Positions 30,780-40,969 are shown, counted from the first letter of the stretch. The stretch is 64,000 nucleotides of DNA from Lumbricus rubellus (GCA_945859605.1 OX243828.1:19240881-19304880), one strand, 5' to 3'. Notes: generated from the sequence alone by a model not told the origin. Program-made: numbers and translations.

Positions 30780-31265
30780 CATTCCTCCGCTTCGGACTTA
30801 CACGTACGGAACGTCGCCGCAGGGAGGACTGAGGAGGAGGAGGGTGTAGCGGCCGTTCGATCGGGCACTGCATGTAAGACAGACCGACAGACCGACCGAC
30901 CGACCGACGCGCACACATTGACCGTTTCATCAGTGGGTCCTGTAATCTCGACAGACACGCGAAATTGGCTATTAGTTGGCGAGGAACCAAAGAACCGAGA
31001 AATAGATGGCTCTGCAGGCTACAGACGGGTTGACACTAGAACGGACGAAATTAACGGCCTCGCACGGCCTGCCCTCGCCGTCGGCGGCGGCCGCCCGCCC
31101 GGGTAGATGCTGAGGGAGGGAGACCGCGAGATTAGCGGATCGCCGGTGCGGCGCATGAGAAGAAACTCTCGCAGATCTGTCGCTCACATTTAGACTTATT
31201 CATAGGAGTGCATCGCGTCTTAGGCAAATGTCCCGTATCGAACGGAAAATATTCGGTCTTCATAA
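30780..31265 (+). promoter_or_regulatory. CpG-rich upstream region of the LRR-Ig gene
   Basis: CpG density rises sharply between about 30780 and 31190, with GGCGGCGGCCGCCCGCCCGG at about 31083-31102. The stretch includes a short GACC repeat (30886-30910). This is consistent with a CpG-rich promoter or first UTR for the gene starting at 31470; the transcription start is not determinable. Confidence 0.4.
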
Positions 31266-31354
31266 TAACGTCAGCGGCGTCATAAGGAAATAAAATGACG
31301 TCGGAATGACGTCAGCGCATCCGGGTATTTTGTCGTGACGTAACGGTGACGTCG
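31266..31354 (+). promoter_or_regulatory. Cluster of six CRE-like (ATF/CREB) sites
   Basis: A perfect TGACGTCA lies at 31307. TGACGTCG lies at 31296 and 31347, TGACGTAA at 31336, and half-sites AACGTCA at 31267 and GCGTCAT at 31278. All fall within about 90 bp, ending 115 bp before the LRR-Ig start codon. Binding by CREB/ATF-type bZIP factors is inferred from the motif. Confidence 0.55.
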
Positions 31355-31469
31355 TCTAAATGCTGAACTTGGGCGATTTCGTCATTTCTGTTGGGCGGGT
31401 CTAAACGTTTCTGTGAATTTGAAAAAAAAAATATTTGATGAATTTTTGGGCAGACGACTTTCGCCGAAT

Positions 31470-33230
31470 ATGCTGCTGCTTATTCTTCTGACGCTCGCCT
31501 CATGTTGGCGCGAGTCGCTCCTACTTCCGGAAATGCGCAAATCGGAGCCGCTGTCGACCGGAAGTGCGGGCGACTGTCCACGCGCATGTCTGTGCAACGC
31601 GCTCAGTCGGATTGTCTATTGTTCGCGGAGAGGAATGACGTTGCTTCCGCGTCTGCTTCCCGTTGGAACGCTCCAGTTGAACGTCAACGGAAACGTGTTC
31701 GCGTCGCCGATCCTTCGCCGGTCCAACTTCTCCGGGTACGCGGACCGCTTCCTGGAGCACCTCTACATGAGCGAGTGCGGCATCGAGGAGTTGGAACCGA
31801 ACACTTTTGCGGATCTCTTCGGACTTAGGTGGCTCGATGTGAGCAACAACCGGTTGAGGAGACTGGAGAGGGACACGTTCCGTGATCTATCCCTCGATCA
31901 TCTATTTCTCAACGGGAATCGGGAGATCGAGATCCTGCCCGACTCGTTTCATGGACTTGTCACGACGGGTCTCTACCTGCACGACTGTCTCCTCTCGTCG
32001 CTCGCCCCAGAGGCGCTCCACCCGGTGCGGTCCGGGCTGCGCTACCTCTGGCTGAATGGAAATCGGTTGGAGAAGGTCGATCGCGGTCTTCTCGACGTCT
32101 TCTCCACCCTCCACCATCTCCGGTTGGGTTCGAATCCTCTCCTGTGCAACTGCGATGTCATCTGGCTGAAGGAGTTCTTCGACAACAACGAGGAGATCTT
32201 CCGCGGTGCGCTGCCACCGACCTGCGCCTGGCCGGCCAAGCTGAAGGCCAGGCAGTTCTCCGAGCTGGACGTTGAGCTGTTTCGCTGCAGGGTCCCGATG
32301 TTCAGCCGCGTCGAGGCCTTCTTCAACGACTCCCAGATCCGTCTCAACTGCCGGGCCACAGGCGATCCGGCGCCCAGTCTCTACTGGATCCAGCCGTCGG
32401 GGTCGGCCAGTCGCTACAGTCCCTCGTCGGACCTTGAGGTACAGGAGAACGAGGGTGTGCTGGTGATCGGAGGAGACCAGGCGAACAGTCAGCGAGGCAT
32501 GTACATTTGCATTGCGAACAACGACGCGGGTAACGTCACCTTGACCATAGACATTCCGAACTCCATCTCGTCCCAGATGGTAGCACCACCTGGATCGGGC
32601 CACGGTAAGGTCCTACCACACCCGGATCATGTGGAGAACGCTGTCGTGTCCGTTCGTGTTGTACAATCCCGCTCCACGACGTCCGGTCTGTCCGCTTACA
32701 TTCCGCCATCAGTCCTAACGTCCGTCAGGTCCCGTCTGGCCACAACGGCGGTCAGCCCGAACTTCGCGTCATCATCGAAGTGGTCAAGCACATCTGGCTT
32801 CGTCGCGGATACCATTTCCACCTGGACGTCATCACCGGACGAGGATTCCGATCAGAACCTCACTTCTTCTGCGGACAGCGGCCGAGATGAGGTTCCTGAG
32901 TCAACGGAAGCGACCTTATCCCCTGTGCTGCACCACATCGAAGCGACCAGGTCCTTCAGTCTCATGGAGCTGCTAGGGACCGTGCTGGTGACGCACGTCT
33001 GTACGGTCGTCGGTTGCCTGGCGGCGTCGTGGGTCTGCTGTCGACGAGGTTTCCGCCGGGACAAGAGGGAGTCGACGGTCGGCGGCGGTGGTGGCGGCGG
33101 CGGAGGAGGCATCGGGACGGTGAGGGACTCCGTGAAGCGATCGCCGGAGTTTGCGTACTGGAGCGGAACGGACAGCGGACATCTGAGATTCGTTGACTAC
33201 TTAGCTAATGTCACACCGACTAGACGCTGA
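31470..33230 (+). CDS. LRR and Ig domain type I membrane protein, single exon
   Basis: 586 codons from the ATG at 31470. A hydrophobic N-terminus (MLLLILLTLASC) serves as signal peptide. The LRR N-cap has Cys 36, 40, 42 and 51 (CPRACLC pattern). About five LRRs follow between residues 70 and 220 (LRWLDVSNNRLRRLE, LDHLFLNGN, LRYLWLNGNRL, LHHLRLGSNP). The LRR C-cap has Cys 226, 228, 252 and 273. One Ig domain spans about 277-362 with Cys 294, Trp 306 and Cys 347. A Ser/Thr-rich stalk (363-497) precedes a membrane helix at about 498-522 and a basic tail with a glycine run (538-547) and SPEFAYWSGTDSGHLRFVDY. Architecture matches LRIT, LRRC24 and kekkon-type neuronal adhesion receptors; I cannot pick one, so no symbol is given. 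Adhesion or signalling at the cell surface is inferred. High GC contrasts with the AT-rich flanks. Confidence 0.92.
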   Translation: MLLLILLTLASCWRESLLLPEMRKSEPLSTGSAGDCPRACLCNALSRIVYCSRRGMTLLPRLLPVGTLQLNVNGNVFASPILRRSNFSGYADRFLEHLYMSECGIEELEPNTFADLFGLRWLDVSNNRLRRLERDTFRDLSLDHLFLNGNREIEILPDSFHGLVTTGLYLHDCLLSSLAPEALHPVRSGLRYLWLNGNRLEKVDRGLLDVFSTLHHLRLGSNPLLCNCDVIWLKEFFDNNEEIFRGALPPTCAWPAKLKARQFSELDVELFRCRVPMFSRVEAFFNDSQIRLNCRATGDPAPSLYWIQPSGSASRYSPSSDLEVQENEGVLVIGGDQANSQRGMYICIANNDAGNVTLTIDIPNSISSQMVAPPGSGHGKVLPHPDHVENAVVSVRVVQSRSTTSGLSAYIPPSVLTSVRSRLATTAVSPNFASSSKWSSTSGFVADTISTWTSSPDEDSDQNLTSSADSGRDEVPESTEATLSPVLHHIEATRSFSLMELLGTVLVTHVCTVVGCLAASWVCCRRGFRRDKRESTVGGGGGGGGGGIGTVRDSVKRSPEFAYWSGTDSGHLRFVDYLANVTPTRR

Positions 33231-33380
33231 TGATGATGATAAAAACATAGCATAACATGATGATGCTGACGACGACGACGACGACGATGATGATGATGAC
33301 GATGACGACGACGACGACGACGATGATGATGATGATGACAATGATGAAGATGATTATGACGATGACGATGATGTCTGTAG
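33223..33380. repeat. GAT/GAC microsatellite at the LRR-Ig stop codon
   Basis: (GAT)n and (GAC)n runs begin at the stop codon region and continue for about 150 bp, so they would lie at the start of the 3' UTR. Confidence 0.9.
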
Positions 33381-33680
33381 CGCCATAAAGAGCTCTCTTT
33401 ACATAACGACTACAGCGAAAAATTGGCCTGCACTTTTGATTCCACCACTCCTTTGTCCGCTGGTGGTAATGCCACTTCTCTCACCATCAGCATCAGAGTA
33501 TCCCAAGACCAGTCTCTGTACTTAAAGTACAGTCTGCGTTGGAATAAGTATAAATACTGCTCGAAGTTTAAATTAAACACAACAGGGCCCCTCCTTTGTT
33601 GTTCGAATTCGAGAATGTCCGTATTGATGTATGCCACAGTGAGAATTCTTAGGTCAAGATCTGACAGTATATATAATATA

Positions 33681-34017
33681 CTAGCTGTATCCAGCCACGC
33701 TTTGCTGTGGCCGCTTTCGAAAATTAATTTGCATTTGCGACTCGCTTATGACGTCACAGCAGGCGCACTCATTCATATTTCGTCTGCGGTGTCTGAATTC
33801 TGGCAGCCCTGCTGTTTTGTTGAATTTGCAAATGGCGGTCGAACAGATTGCAAAGTTCACTTTTTGTGGAAACGATTGTTTTTTTTCGGAAAGAAAAACG
33901 TTCTGACCTTGTGCTATTGGAATGGAAGGTTTTGGTGAATTTTCACAACAATCGGTGCGTAAGTTTGGACGTGATTGTGACCGCACTATTGGAAAGTTTC
34001 ATTTTTATTTCTATAGA
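33681..34017 (-). mobile_element. Non-autonomous Helitron, copy 1
   Basis: On the minus strand it starts TCTATAGAAATAAAAATGAA after an A and ends in CTAG before a T, the Helitron A|T target. About 13 nt from the 3' end GCCACAGCAAAGCGTGGC can form a 5-bp-stem hairpin, as Helitrons require. The body (TGCGTAACTTT-like 5' part, AACCTTCCATTCCAATAGCA, GAACTTTGCAATC, GTTCGACCGCCATTTGCAAA, TGACGTCATAAGCGAGTCGC) matches copy 2 at 43254-43733. It could be part of the LRR-Ig 3' UTR. Confidence 0.85.
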
Positions 34018-34049
34018 TAATGCGTTCAAATCGGATGTTTCTTTCCAAC

Positions 34050-34682
34050 CATCAAATGACTGTCAATGACGTTCAACCATCGTGCGAAAAGATAACCGTT
34101 TGTCGGACGCGACTAGTGTTACGGTGCTATATAAATCGTCTTATAATATATACTATTCAGTATTAAATAAAATGATAATGATGATAATGATGATGAATAA
34201 TCCCGGTCGCTGCTACTTCCGGTTCCGCACCCGCAGACCCGGATGCACGTAAATAAAATCATTCACATGGGCAAATGTCCAATACAACATGCAAGAAAAT
34301 CAGTGACAGAATTTACGTTTTATATATATAGCTGCTATAACACCAACATATTTTCGTTATGTACCATAGTGCTCCACACTCTCCCCTATACTTGTAAACA
34401 TTCATTTGAAGCCCCTACCGACGGCCATCAGGAATTACTTTCACCCCCATTAATACTTATATGGCGCCACTATTTCTATTATCCGTCTGATGCGAAAAGT
34501 AGAGAGACACGGCGTGTATATTTTTATGTGGAGCCAGAGCGTGGGATTCTAATATTATATCAACGGCAGTTATTTTTGCACGTTGAAATATTTATGCGGC
34601 GACATGACTGTGTAGGAATATTGGTGATATAACTATAGGCCTACATCATAATAATTATGATGGCTGTTTCAAACACTCAAAG
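34050..34682. other. No gene seen; LINE tail remnant
   Basis: A GTGCTATATAAATC tail remnant lies at about 34120. AATAAA at 34166 could serve as a poly(A) signal for the upstream gene, but this is unsupported. The rest is AT-rich unique sequence. Confidence 0.4.
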
Positions 34683-36340
34683 TAGACCTGAGAGTCGCCG
34701 CCGTTAAGTCGACTAAGTCGACTTGATATAGGTCAAGTCAAGTCAAGTCATATTTAATCCAAGTCGCCGCCAATTTTTTCTCTCCAAACCGCCGCCATAT
34801 TATTCCTGCATAGTCGACTCGATCACTCAAAATTATTCTGAGGCCTACTTACTTATTTGATTTATAAGACGCCTGATGGCCGATGCCTATAAACAAGAAA
34901 CTAGCGGAAATTCGGGTAATTTCCAATGTTTCATAGTTTCTTAAAGTGATGGACTGTGATATAGACGCGTTTGAAAGTTTGTAGTACATTGAATCGAGAA
35001 CGAGTTTATCTGTTTTGGGTCTATTAACTGTAATTATGCAGAAAATAGTACCGCAGCGTAAGCCAGCGTCAGGGTCCTCGGACCTTAAGAATAAGAACGT
35101 TAGTTCGTCTGCGCTTAGTAGAAGTGAACGGGCCGCATTAGCTGAACTTCGTGTTATTACTGGCGTTGGTCGTAAAGGCAGCTGCAGCAGCCGTCCTCGT
35201 AGTGAGGTATGGAAATACTACGGATACTTGCATGTCGCAAAAGATGATGCCGGACCAAGTACTAGTACCGGCTCAGTATCGTATGAACCCTTAAACGACG
35301 AAAGGATCTACTGCAAGTGAGTGCTGTTAACTTGTTTTAGAAACCCACACTGTAGGCCCAATCTCCTTCATCAAGGCTTCATGTAACTTTTTGGGGAGTT
35401 TGGGAGGGTGTTGCCCCAATGATCCAATCAGACCCATCCCCACATTTTTTAGACTGTTCAATCTGATAGACGGTATTTTTAAATTGAATCTGAAGTGTAT
35501 AAACTATGCAACAACATGTGATATTGATTATTATTGATGCAAATGTGGTGTCCTTCATTCATGACAATTACAGGCAATTCTTTCCACTATCCTATCACGA
35601 GTCAACTGAGTAGTCAACTGTTTGACTGTTTACACTCAAGAACTTCTAAGCTGTAACTTAGTTAAGTCTGACGCTCGAACTGCAACATGAGTAGTGTTGT
35701 CACGTATAGGCCTACAAGTGGCAATATGTTAAATGTTAATACTAACTGCTGCTAATTAAATAATAAGTATTATAAGAATTAAGAAACATGAACAATGTGT
35801 GCAGCATTTAGCTTACGTTACTGTATTTGGCTCCATTGTTGGAGCTGGAATGCTGGACAATGTGTTTTGTGCAACTCTAGGCTATACAGTTTCTAGCTAG
35901 AGCCCAGCGCCTTCAGTGTTATAGATTGACTCACTTATTTTTGGTATGACCGAATGTAGGTCAGCAATTTGATATCGTTTTACAAACTGGTGGACATTTT
36001 TTCATTTGATTTGATTCAACTTGATGTGTGTGGTTTGTGTAATACAGGGTCACCAGGTCCGCACTACTTGGTATGGGACAGTTACTAATATAGGGCGGGG
36101 TGAAACTGAAAATACATCAGAAAATAAGGTCACAGCTTCAAAAAATAATGTTAGGTCTATATAGGCATGCAGTTCCCAGCTGCCAATGCACTTATTAAAT
36201 GAAACTAGACAGAAGTCGTGACTCCAAGTCACGAAAGTTGGGAGTCAAGTCAAGTCACGAAGGTGGAGTCAAGTCACTTTCAAGTCATGTAGTTCTCCGA
36301 GTCAAGTCATAATTCCAAAGTGAAGTGACTCTCAGGTCTA
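34683..36340 (+). mobile_element. hAT element, 1.66 kb, internally deleted
   Basis: The ends are TAGACCTGAGAGTC and GACTCTCAGGTCTA, perfect over 14 bp. The 8-bp duplication ACTCAAAG lies at 34675-34682 and 36341-36348. Both subterminal zones are full of GTCAAGTCAAGTCA words in opposite orientations, the expected pattern for transposase binding sites. It contains one exon-like open frame with a BED finger (35036-35316) and no visible hAT catalytic or dimerisation region, so it is non-autonomous. Confidence 0.92.
35036..35316 (+). pseudogene. First exon of a hAT transposase (BED finger half)
   Basis: The ATG at 35036 opens 93 codons plus 2 bases ending at a consensus donor TGCAA|GTGAGT. The peptide is basic and Ser-rich, then reads SEVWKYYGYLHVAKDD (Trp 59 of the BED finger) and ERIYC (Cys 93, the first zinc ligand). 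The rest of the finger and the catalytic domain would be in downstream exons that are not recognisable in this copy. If transcribed it could be spliced to a flanking exon, but there is no evidence for that. Confidence 0.7.
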
Positions 36341-36483
36341 ACTCAAAGTGTCAAAACATCTCTGCTAAAAACGTGTATGGGTAAAACATGAAAAATGTCG
36401 ATGCACATTTGTTAATATTTGAATTGGGGATGTACCGAATAGGTGATTGTCTATTGTAATCGAATTGTAATTGTAATTGTAAT

Positions 36484-36722
36484 CGAACATTTATATAGCG
36501 CCACTTCAAGAGAACTCCTCAGAGGCGCTCCCGACCTGACACCAAACCATAATCAAAGAGAATGGTTTTCAAACGCTTGCGGAAAAGGGGCAAAGAAAGA
36601 CAAAGAAGTTCATTACGGAGACTAATAGGTAACTTATTCCAGAAAGACGGACCGACCATAGCAAAACTTTTATGCAGCACTGTGGAAGATCGAGCCCTAG
36701 GAACAACCAGGTCACCATGCGT
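36484..36722 (-). mobile_element. L2-like LINE 3' end
   Basis: The minus strand reads VVPRARSSTVLHKSFAMVGP, FWNKLPISLRNELLCLSLPL and FRKRLKTILFDYGL, then the 3' tail GTCGGGAGCGCCTCTGAGGA and CTTGAAGTGGCGCTATATAA. It is open through this stretch. The tail is the one shared with SINE family A. Confidence 0.85.
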
Positions 36723-36724
36723 TG

Positions 36725-36894
36725 CTATTACTGCTACTGCTGCTGCTACTACTACTACTACTGCTGCTGCTGTTACGGTACTACTACTACTGCTGCTGCA
36801 ACAGCTACTGCTACTGCTACAGCTATAGCCTATATACTGCTACTGCTACTACTAATACTGCTACTACTACTACTACTACTACTACCACTACTAC

Positions 36895-36930
<36 letters not shown>

Positions 36931-36960
36931 TACCACTACCACTACCACTACCACTACAAT
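36725..36960. repeat. CTA/CTG trinucleotide microsatellite
   Basis: (CTG)n and (CTA)n with CCA variants. Confidence 0.92.
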
Positions 36961-37095
36961 TTTTATTGTCAAAGCATCTACATGTGGGTCTATCAATTAT
37001 TCAGATCATCTTCGAGTGAAGGGTTATTGCTCAAAGTTAGCTGCAGCATTAACCGCTTCGAAGCAGGCGCTACACTCTACTTTCTGCGCTACATA

Positions 37096-37139
37096 CAGGG
37101 TGGGCGATAAACCTTAGGCGGTTTTTTTGGCCCACCCTG
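37096..37139. mobile_element. 44-bp TA-flanked palindrome, mariner-like micro-element
   Basis: TA, then CAGGGTGGGC, 24 bp, GCCCACCCTG, then TA. CAGGGTGGGC is a common mariner-type terminus and TA is the mariner target. This is possibly an extreme internal deletion. Confidence 0.55.
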
Positions 37140-37144
37140 TACAA

Positions 37145-37750
37145 GGCGACGGCTCTCCCTCTCTGTCCACTACCCAATCGAATACAAACGCAATTAAAGC
37201 ATCAATTGATTTCCCTCTGGGTCTTTCTTCGTTGACTGGCACCTGAAAGCATTCGTTAATTCTAAATAAATAAAGAAAATAACAAAGTTAAAGATTTGCG
37301 TGAGGCGGACAGAGATTCCAAATGCTGCGCGGCGCTCAGAAAGGTTTTGTAGAAAAATTCGATTATATCCTCAATGAAAATGGAGAGAAAGGACTTTGAT
37401 GCACAGCGCAGCGTTGCAGGATGTAGCCTACCATGGCTGAAAAACTACTTCACTGGCTCCCTCTCTCTCTCTCTGCTCGTATGGGATTCGAAGTTCCTAT
37501 TTTTTTTATCCATGGGCGCAAGCAGATTATTTTTGCAAAAAGGGTCAAAACGCAACGGTCGTAGTAAATTTATAGCAAGAGGTTGAAAAATGCAAGGCAT
37601 GAGATTAAGAAGTTTGGCACAGTATTTTCACTGAGGTTTCTAACTGCAAATTTATCGGTTTTACTTCGTGTTTCCTCGGCCATTATTAGTGACTTTTTTT
37701 ATTTATAGTGCTGTATAGTGTGATGAAATGTGTTTCAATTTTTAATGTAC
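37145..37750. other. No gene recognised
   Basis: Unique sequence with a short CT run (37462-37474). Open frames are short and unsupported. Confidence 0.45.
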
Positions 37751-37754
37751 ATAA

Positions 37755-37839
37755 ATGCCCACAACACACACACGTACCCACACACCAGCACACACACACG
37801 TACACACACACATGTACACACACACATGTACACACACAT

Positions 37840-37875
<36 letters not shown>
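37755..37875. repeat. (CA)n microsatellite
   Basis: CA dinucleotides interspersed with GTA and TGTA. Confidence 0.95.
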
Positions 37876-37878
<3 letters not shown>

Positions 37879-37884
37879 CAATTT

Positions 37885-38105
37885 GTTTTTATGTGCACTT
37901 TTCATAGCGCCACTTCAAGCACTCCATATATTCAGAGGCGCTCCCGAGTGCAGAGCGGACACTGCATCGAAGTTTCACGTCGAAGCGCTGAGCAATTGTG
38001 AGTGAAGGACTTGCCCAAGGTCCATACGCGGCGAGGTGGATTCGAACCTTGAATCTTCCCGTTCCAAGGCAACGACGCCACCACTACACCACCGCACCCC
38101 ACAAT
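37885..38105 (-). mobile_element. SINE family A, near full length
   Basis: Reverse orientation: tail CATAGCGCCACTTCAAGC and AGAGGCGCTCCCGAGTGCAG, body GAGTGAAGGACTTGCCCAAG, B box GGTGGATTCGAACC and A-box side ACCACTACACCACC. Confidence 0.9.
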
Positions 38106-38477
38106 CCCACCCTCATACACAAAGACACGCTTTCGTTTATATGGTGGACCACACTAGACAAAAAAAATGTCCAAGTATCGAGCGACCAGATTTCATATGA
38201 ATGAATGTAAACACGTGGAAGAGAAAGAGAGGCTCCCTCTTGCGACGTCCAGAGCGGTGATAATTGGGTTAGCTGGTGTGTCGATTCCATGCGGGCTAGA
38301 AGTCGGCGCCTTGGTTACTGGGGCGAATGGCGTCTTCATTGATTTACATGGTATAGAAGCACACGGCTGTGGAGAGTTGCAGGCGCATCTATCTCTCTAA
38401 CGCCTTCAATGGACGTTCAAAGGGCAGAAACGAGACAAGAAATGAAATTAACGAAATACCTCTCGCACTTACAATGT

Positions 38478-38625
38478 TCAAGAACTTCTGGATATGCTCA
38501 ATTGGACGTTTTTCTTTAGGGATTTCTGCCAATGGTCAGTTGAATGCTTCTTAAGGGACTTCTGTTTATCCTCAGCTGGGCGTTTGCTTGGGAACTTCTG
38601 GCAATGCTCAACTGACACTATAGTC
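38478..38625. repeat. Tandem repeat of about 36 bp (12 codons)
   Basis: Four units carry (G/A)AACTTCTGG or GGATTTCTGCC type starts, a (G/T)CTCA(A/G)(T/C)TG middle and a CTT-rich end. On the minus strand the frame reads as 12-residue units (SVEHCQKFPSKR, PAEDKQKSLKKH, STDHWQKSLKKN). There is no evidence of a larger gene. Confidence 0.6.
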
Positions 38626-38639
38626 GATTTAATATCAAG

Positions 38640-39160
38640 TCCTGACAAAGTATTTTCCACTTCTTTGCGTATTGCACAATGTACATTTAGTACTTTTTCC
38701 TACCTGACGCGGTGCCAAAGTATTTGGGAGTAGCATATATCCAGTGGTTAAAGTGGTCTGGGTGAGCAACGAGAACGCTGAATGTGTGAGCAGTGGGAAC
38801 GCCGATGAAGAGTTTCATTGAAATGCATGTGTTTCTAGGGTTCCATGATTCCATCATGATGCGCAGTGGAAACGCAAGCCAAGAATTTCTAGAACAGTGG
38901 AAACGCGCCCACCCACTTTAAACCCTGTATATTATATGTTGGTTAGAGGTTCATCCCCTCAGGAATTTATAATTTCTGAATTTTTAAAACTAATTCTGTA
39001 CTACCATTCCATTGGAATGACCCAGACATGGGTATTCTGTTGACATTGTATAAAATACTAACTTAATTGAGCAGTTGTTTTACAGGTGGGTCATACAGTA
39101 AGCTGTTCAATGTCTATGCCTAAAAAAATAAATGTATGATTATTTGTCTCAACCCTGTTT
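38640..39160. other. No gene seen
   Basis: Unique sequence; GTGGAAACGC words recur near 38780-38900 (CAGTGGGAACGC and CAGTGGAAACGC), a weak local repetition. Confidence 0.45.
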
Positions 39161-39164
39161 CTTC

Positions 39165-40165
39165 TTTTCCATTCATCCTTCTATTCCTTTTCTTCCCTCT
39201 CCTCATCTTCCTTTATTCCATTCCTCCATTTCTTCTCTTTCCTCCTCTGCTCCCTACATTCCTGTTCCATATCCTATTCCTCCTCCTCCTCCTTCTTATC
39301 CTCCGCCTCCTTATCCTCCTCCTTCCTTTTATAATTCCTCCTTCTCCACATCGTCCTTATCTTCCTCATCTTCCTCCTCCTTATCCTCCTCATCTTCCTC
39401 CTTCTCATTGTCCTCCTCTCTATTCTTCTCCTCCTTATCCTCGTCCTTCTTATTCTCCTCCTTATCCTCCTCATCTTCCTCCTCATTGTCCTTATCACAT
39501 CCGTCACATACTTTGTATTTTCTCCCCTGCGATTTCTTTTCCAACTCCTTATTTCTTGTCCGTTTACCATTCATTCCTCCCATTCCTTCTTGCCTTATGC
39601 TCCTTCTATATATTCATCTCCTCCTCCTCCTCCTCCTTCTCTTCTTCTATTCGCATTCTAATCCCCCTTCCTTCCTTACCATCAACTCCTTCTCCACCTC
39701 TTCCTCCATTTCCATGCCTCCTTTTTCTTCTATTCTTCCTCTTCCTCACCTCCTCTTCCTCCATTTTTATTCTTATTCCTTATACATCCCACCTTCTCCT
39801 TCCACTTCTGCTCCTCCTCTTCCTCTTCCTCTTCATCCATCTCTATCCCACCTCCCTTAGCCTCCCTCCTTTCGCTCATTCTATCCCTTTTCCTCCTCCG
39901 TCTCCTACTTCTTCTCCTGTTCCTCTTTCTCCTCCTTCTCCTCCTCTTTCTTTTCTTTCTTCGCCTCCTCCCTCCTCCTCCTCCTTCTCCGTCTCCTCCT
40001 TCTTCTGATTCCTCTCCATATTCTCCTCCTCCTCCTCCTCCGTTACCTTCGTCTCTTCCTTCTCCTTGTCCATATTCTCCTCCTTATCCGTCTCCTCCTC
40101 CTTCTTCTCCTTCTCCTCCTCCTCCTCTTTTCCCACCTCTTTTTCCTCATCCTTTCCACTGTCGG
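39165..40165. repeat. 1-kb polypyrimidine tract (TCC-rich)
   Basis: The plus strand is almost entirely C and T, dominated by TCCTCC and CTTCTC. Long frames of Ser, Pro, Leu and Phe on the plus strand, or Glu, Lys and Arg on the minus strand, are composition artefacts. Confidence 0.95.
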
Positions 40166-40429
40166 TCATTTGTCAGCGAACCTGAGACCTAATTCGGGTG
40201 ATGTCAGTCACGTGTCAGATGAATAATACGCGGCTACTAGATTAAACCGACGCCATGCCAGACACAGAGATGTCAGCCACGGCGACTGACAATGGGGCGC
40301 CATATAATCCCTAGATGACATCGAATCGAATTAATTAAAAACGTTGTGCTGACGTTTTCAAAAGTTGATTATTAATTTTAAGGAACGAAATGGTTTAGAA
40401 GAAGAGTTAGAAACCCTGAGGCACGCAGC

Positions 40430-40665
40430 CATCGGTATGAAGTGTTAGCGACTTCATTTTCTTAGTCTCGGCATATGAGGGCAGGTGGCCAGTCCTCTCC
40501 CTCACCGTCTCATCTTCCTACCGACAGTGTACAGTCGGTGTACTCGTCATAGCTGAGTTGGCTAGAGGTCCACGTGGGGTAGGAATCTCTATCGTCAAAC
40601 CACCTCTATACCTTGACGAGGATTATGAACCCGCGATCTGTAATGACGGTGCAGCATGCTATAAT
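40430..40665 (+). mobile_element. SINE family C
   Basis: Contains AGTGTTAGCGACTTCATTTT, AGTCCTCTCCCTCACCGTCT and GTGTACAGTCGGTGTA, then an A-box-like CATAGCTGAGTTGGCTAGAG and a B-box-like GGATTATGAACCCGC. Partial copies lie at 9398-9515 (inverse) and 1218-1400. Confidence 0.6.
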
Positions 40666-40969
40666 AATTGGGCACAAAATGATTTAGGGAAGCAAATTTA
40701 TTAATTAGATGGCTTTTGAATAATCTTAAGCATTTCCTTTACTTTCAGCTTTTCCAGGGCACACTTCAACCAAAAATAAATTGAAACACTCCAGAGCTCT
40801 TTCACAATACGTATATAGGCCGGCTATCTATACCAGTGCGCATTCCCTCTAGATAGCATTCCCTCTATAGCCCCGTCGCATATAATTTATGCCCATCCAT
40901 TTCTTTAGGTATACTATAGCATTTGATCGCGTATGTATAGCCTCTTTATGTATCAGAGAAAGAAACATA

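Noticed and set aside
30773..30958. Minus-strand frames with RSVGRSVCRSV repeats
   Set aside because: Produced by the short GACC/GACA repeat at 30880-30910.
30576..31106. A 176-codon plus-strand frame upstream of the LRR-Ig gene
   Set aside because: Spans CpG-rich sequence and a GACC repeat, has no domain, and is better explained as promoter or UTR.
31413..31469. Extension of the LRR-Ig frame upstream to a GTG codon at 31413
   Set aside because: GTG is not an expected start in an animal gene; the ATG at 31470 begins directly with the signal peptide.
31902..32603. A 233-codon minus-strand frame in the LRR-Ig gene
   Set aside because: Antisense frame kept open by the high GC of the real coding strand; no domain.
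39132..40169. Open frames up to 290 codons rich in Ser/Pro/Leu or Glu/Lys/Arg
   Set aside because: Composition artefact of the polypyrimidine tract; both strands and several frames are open at once.
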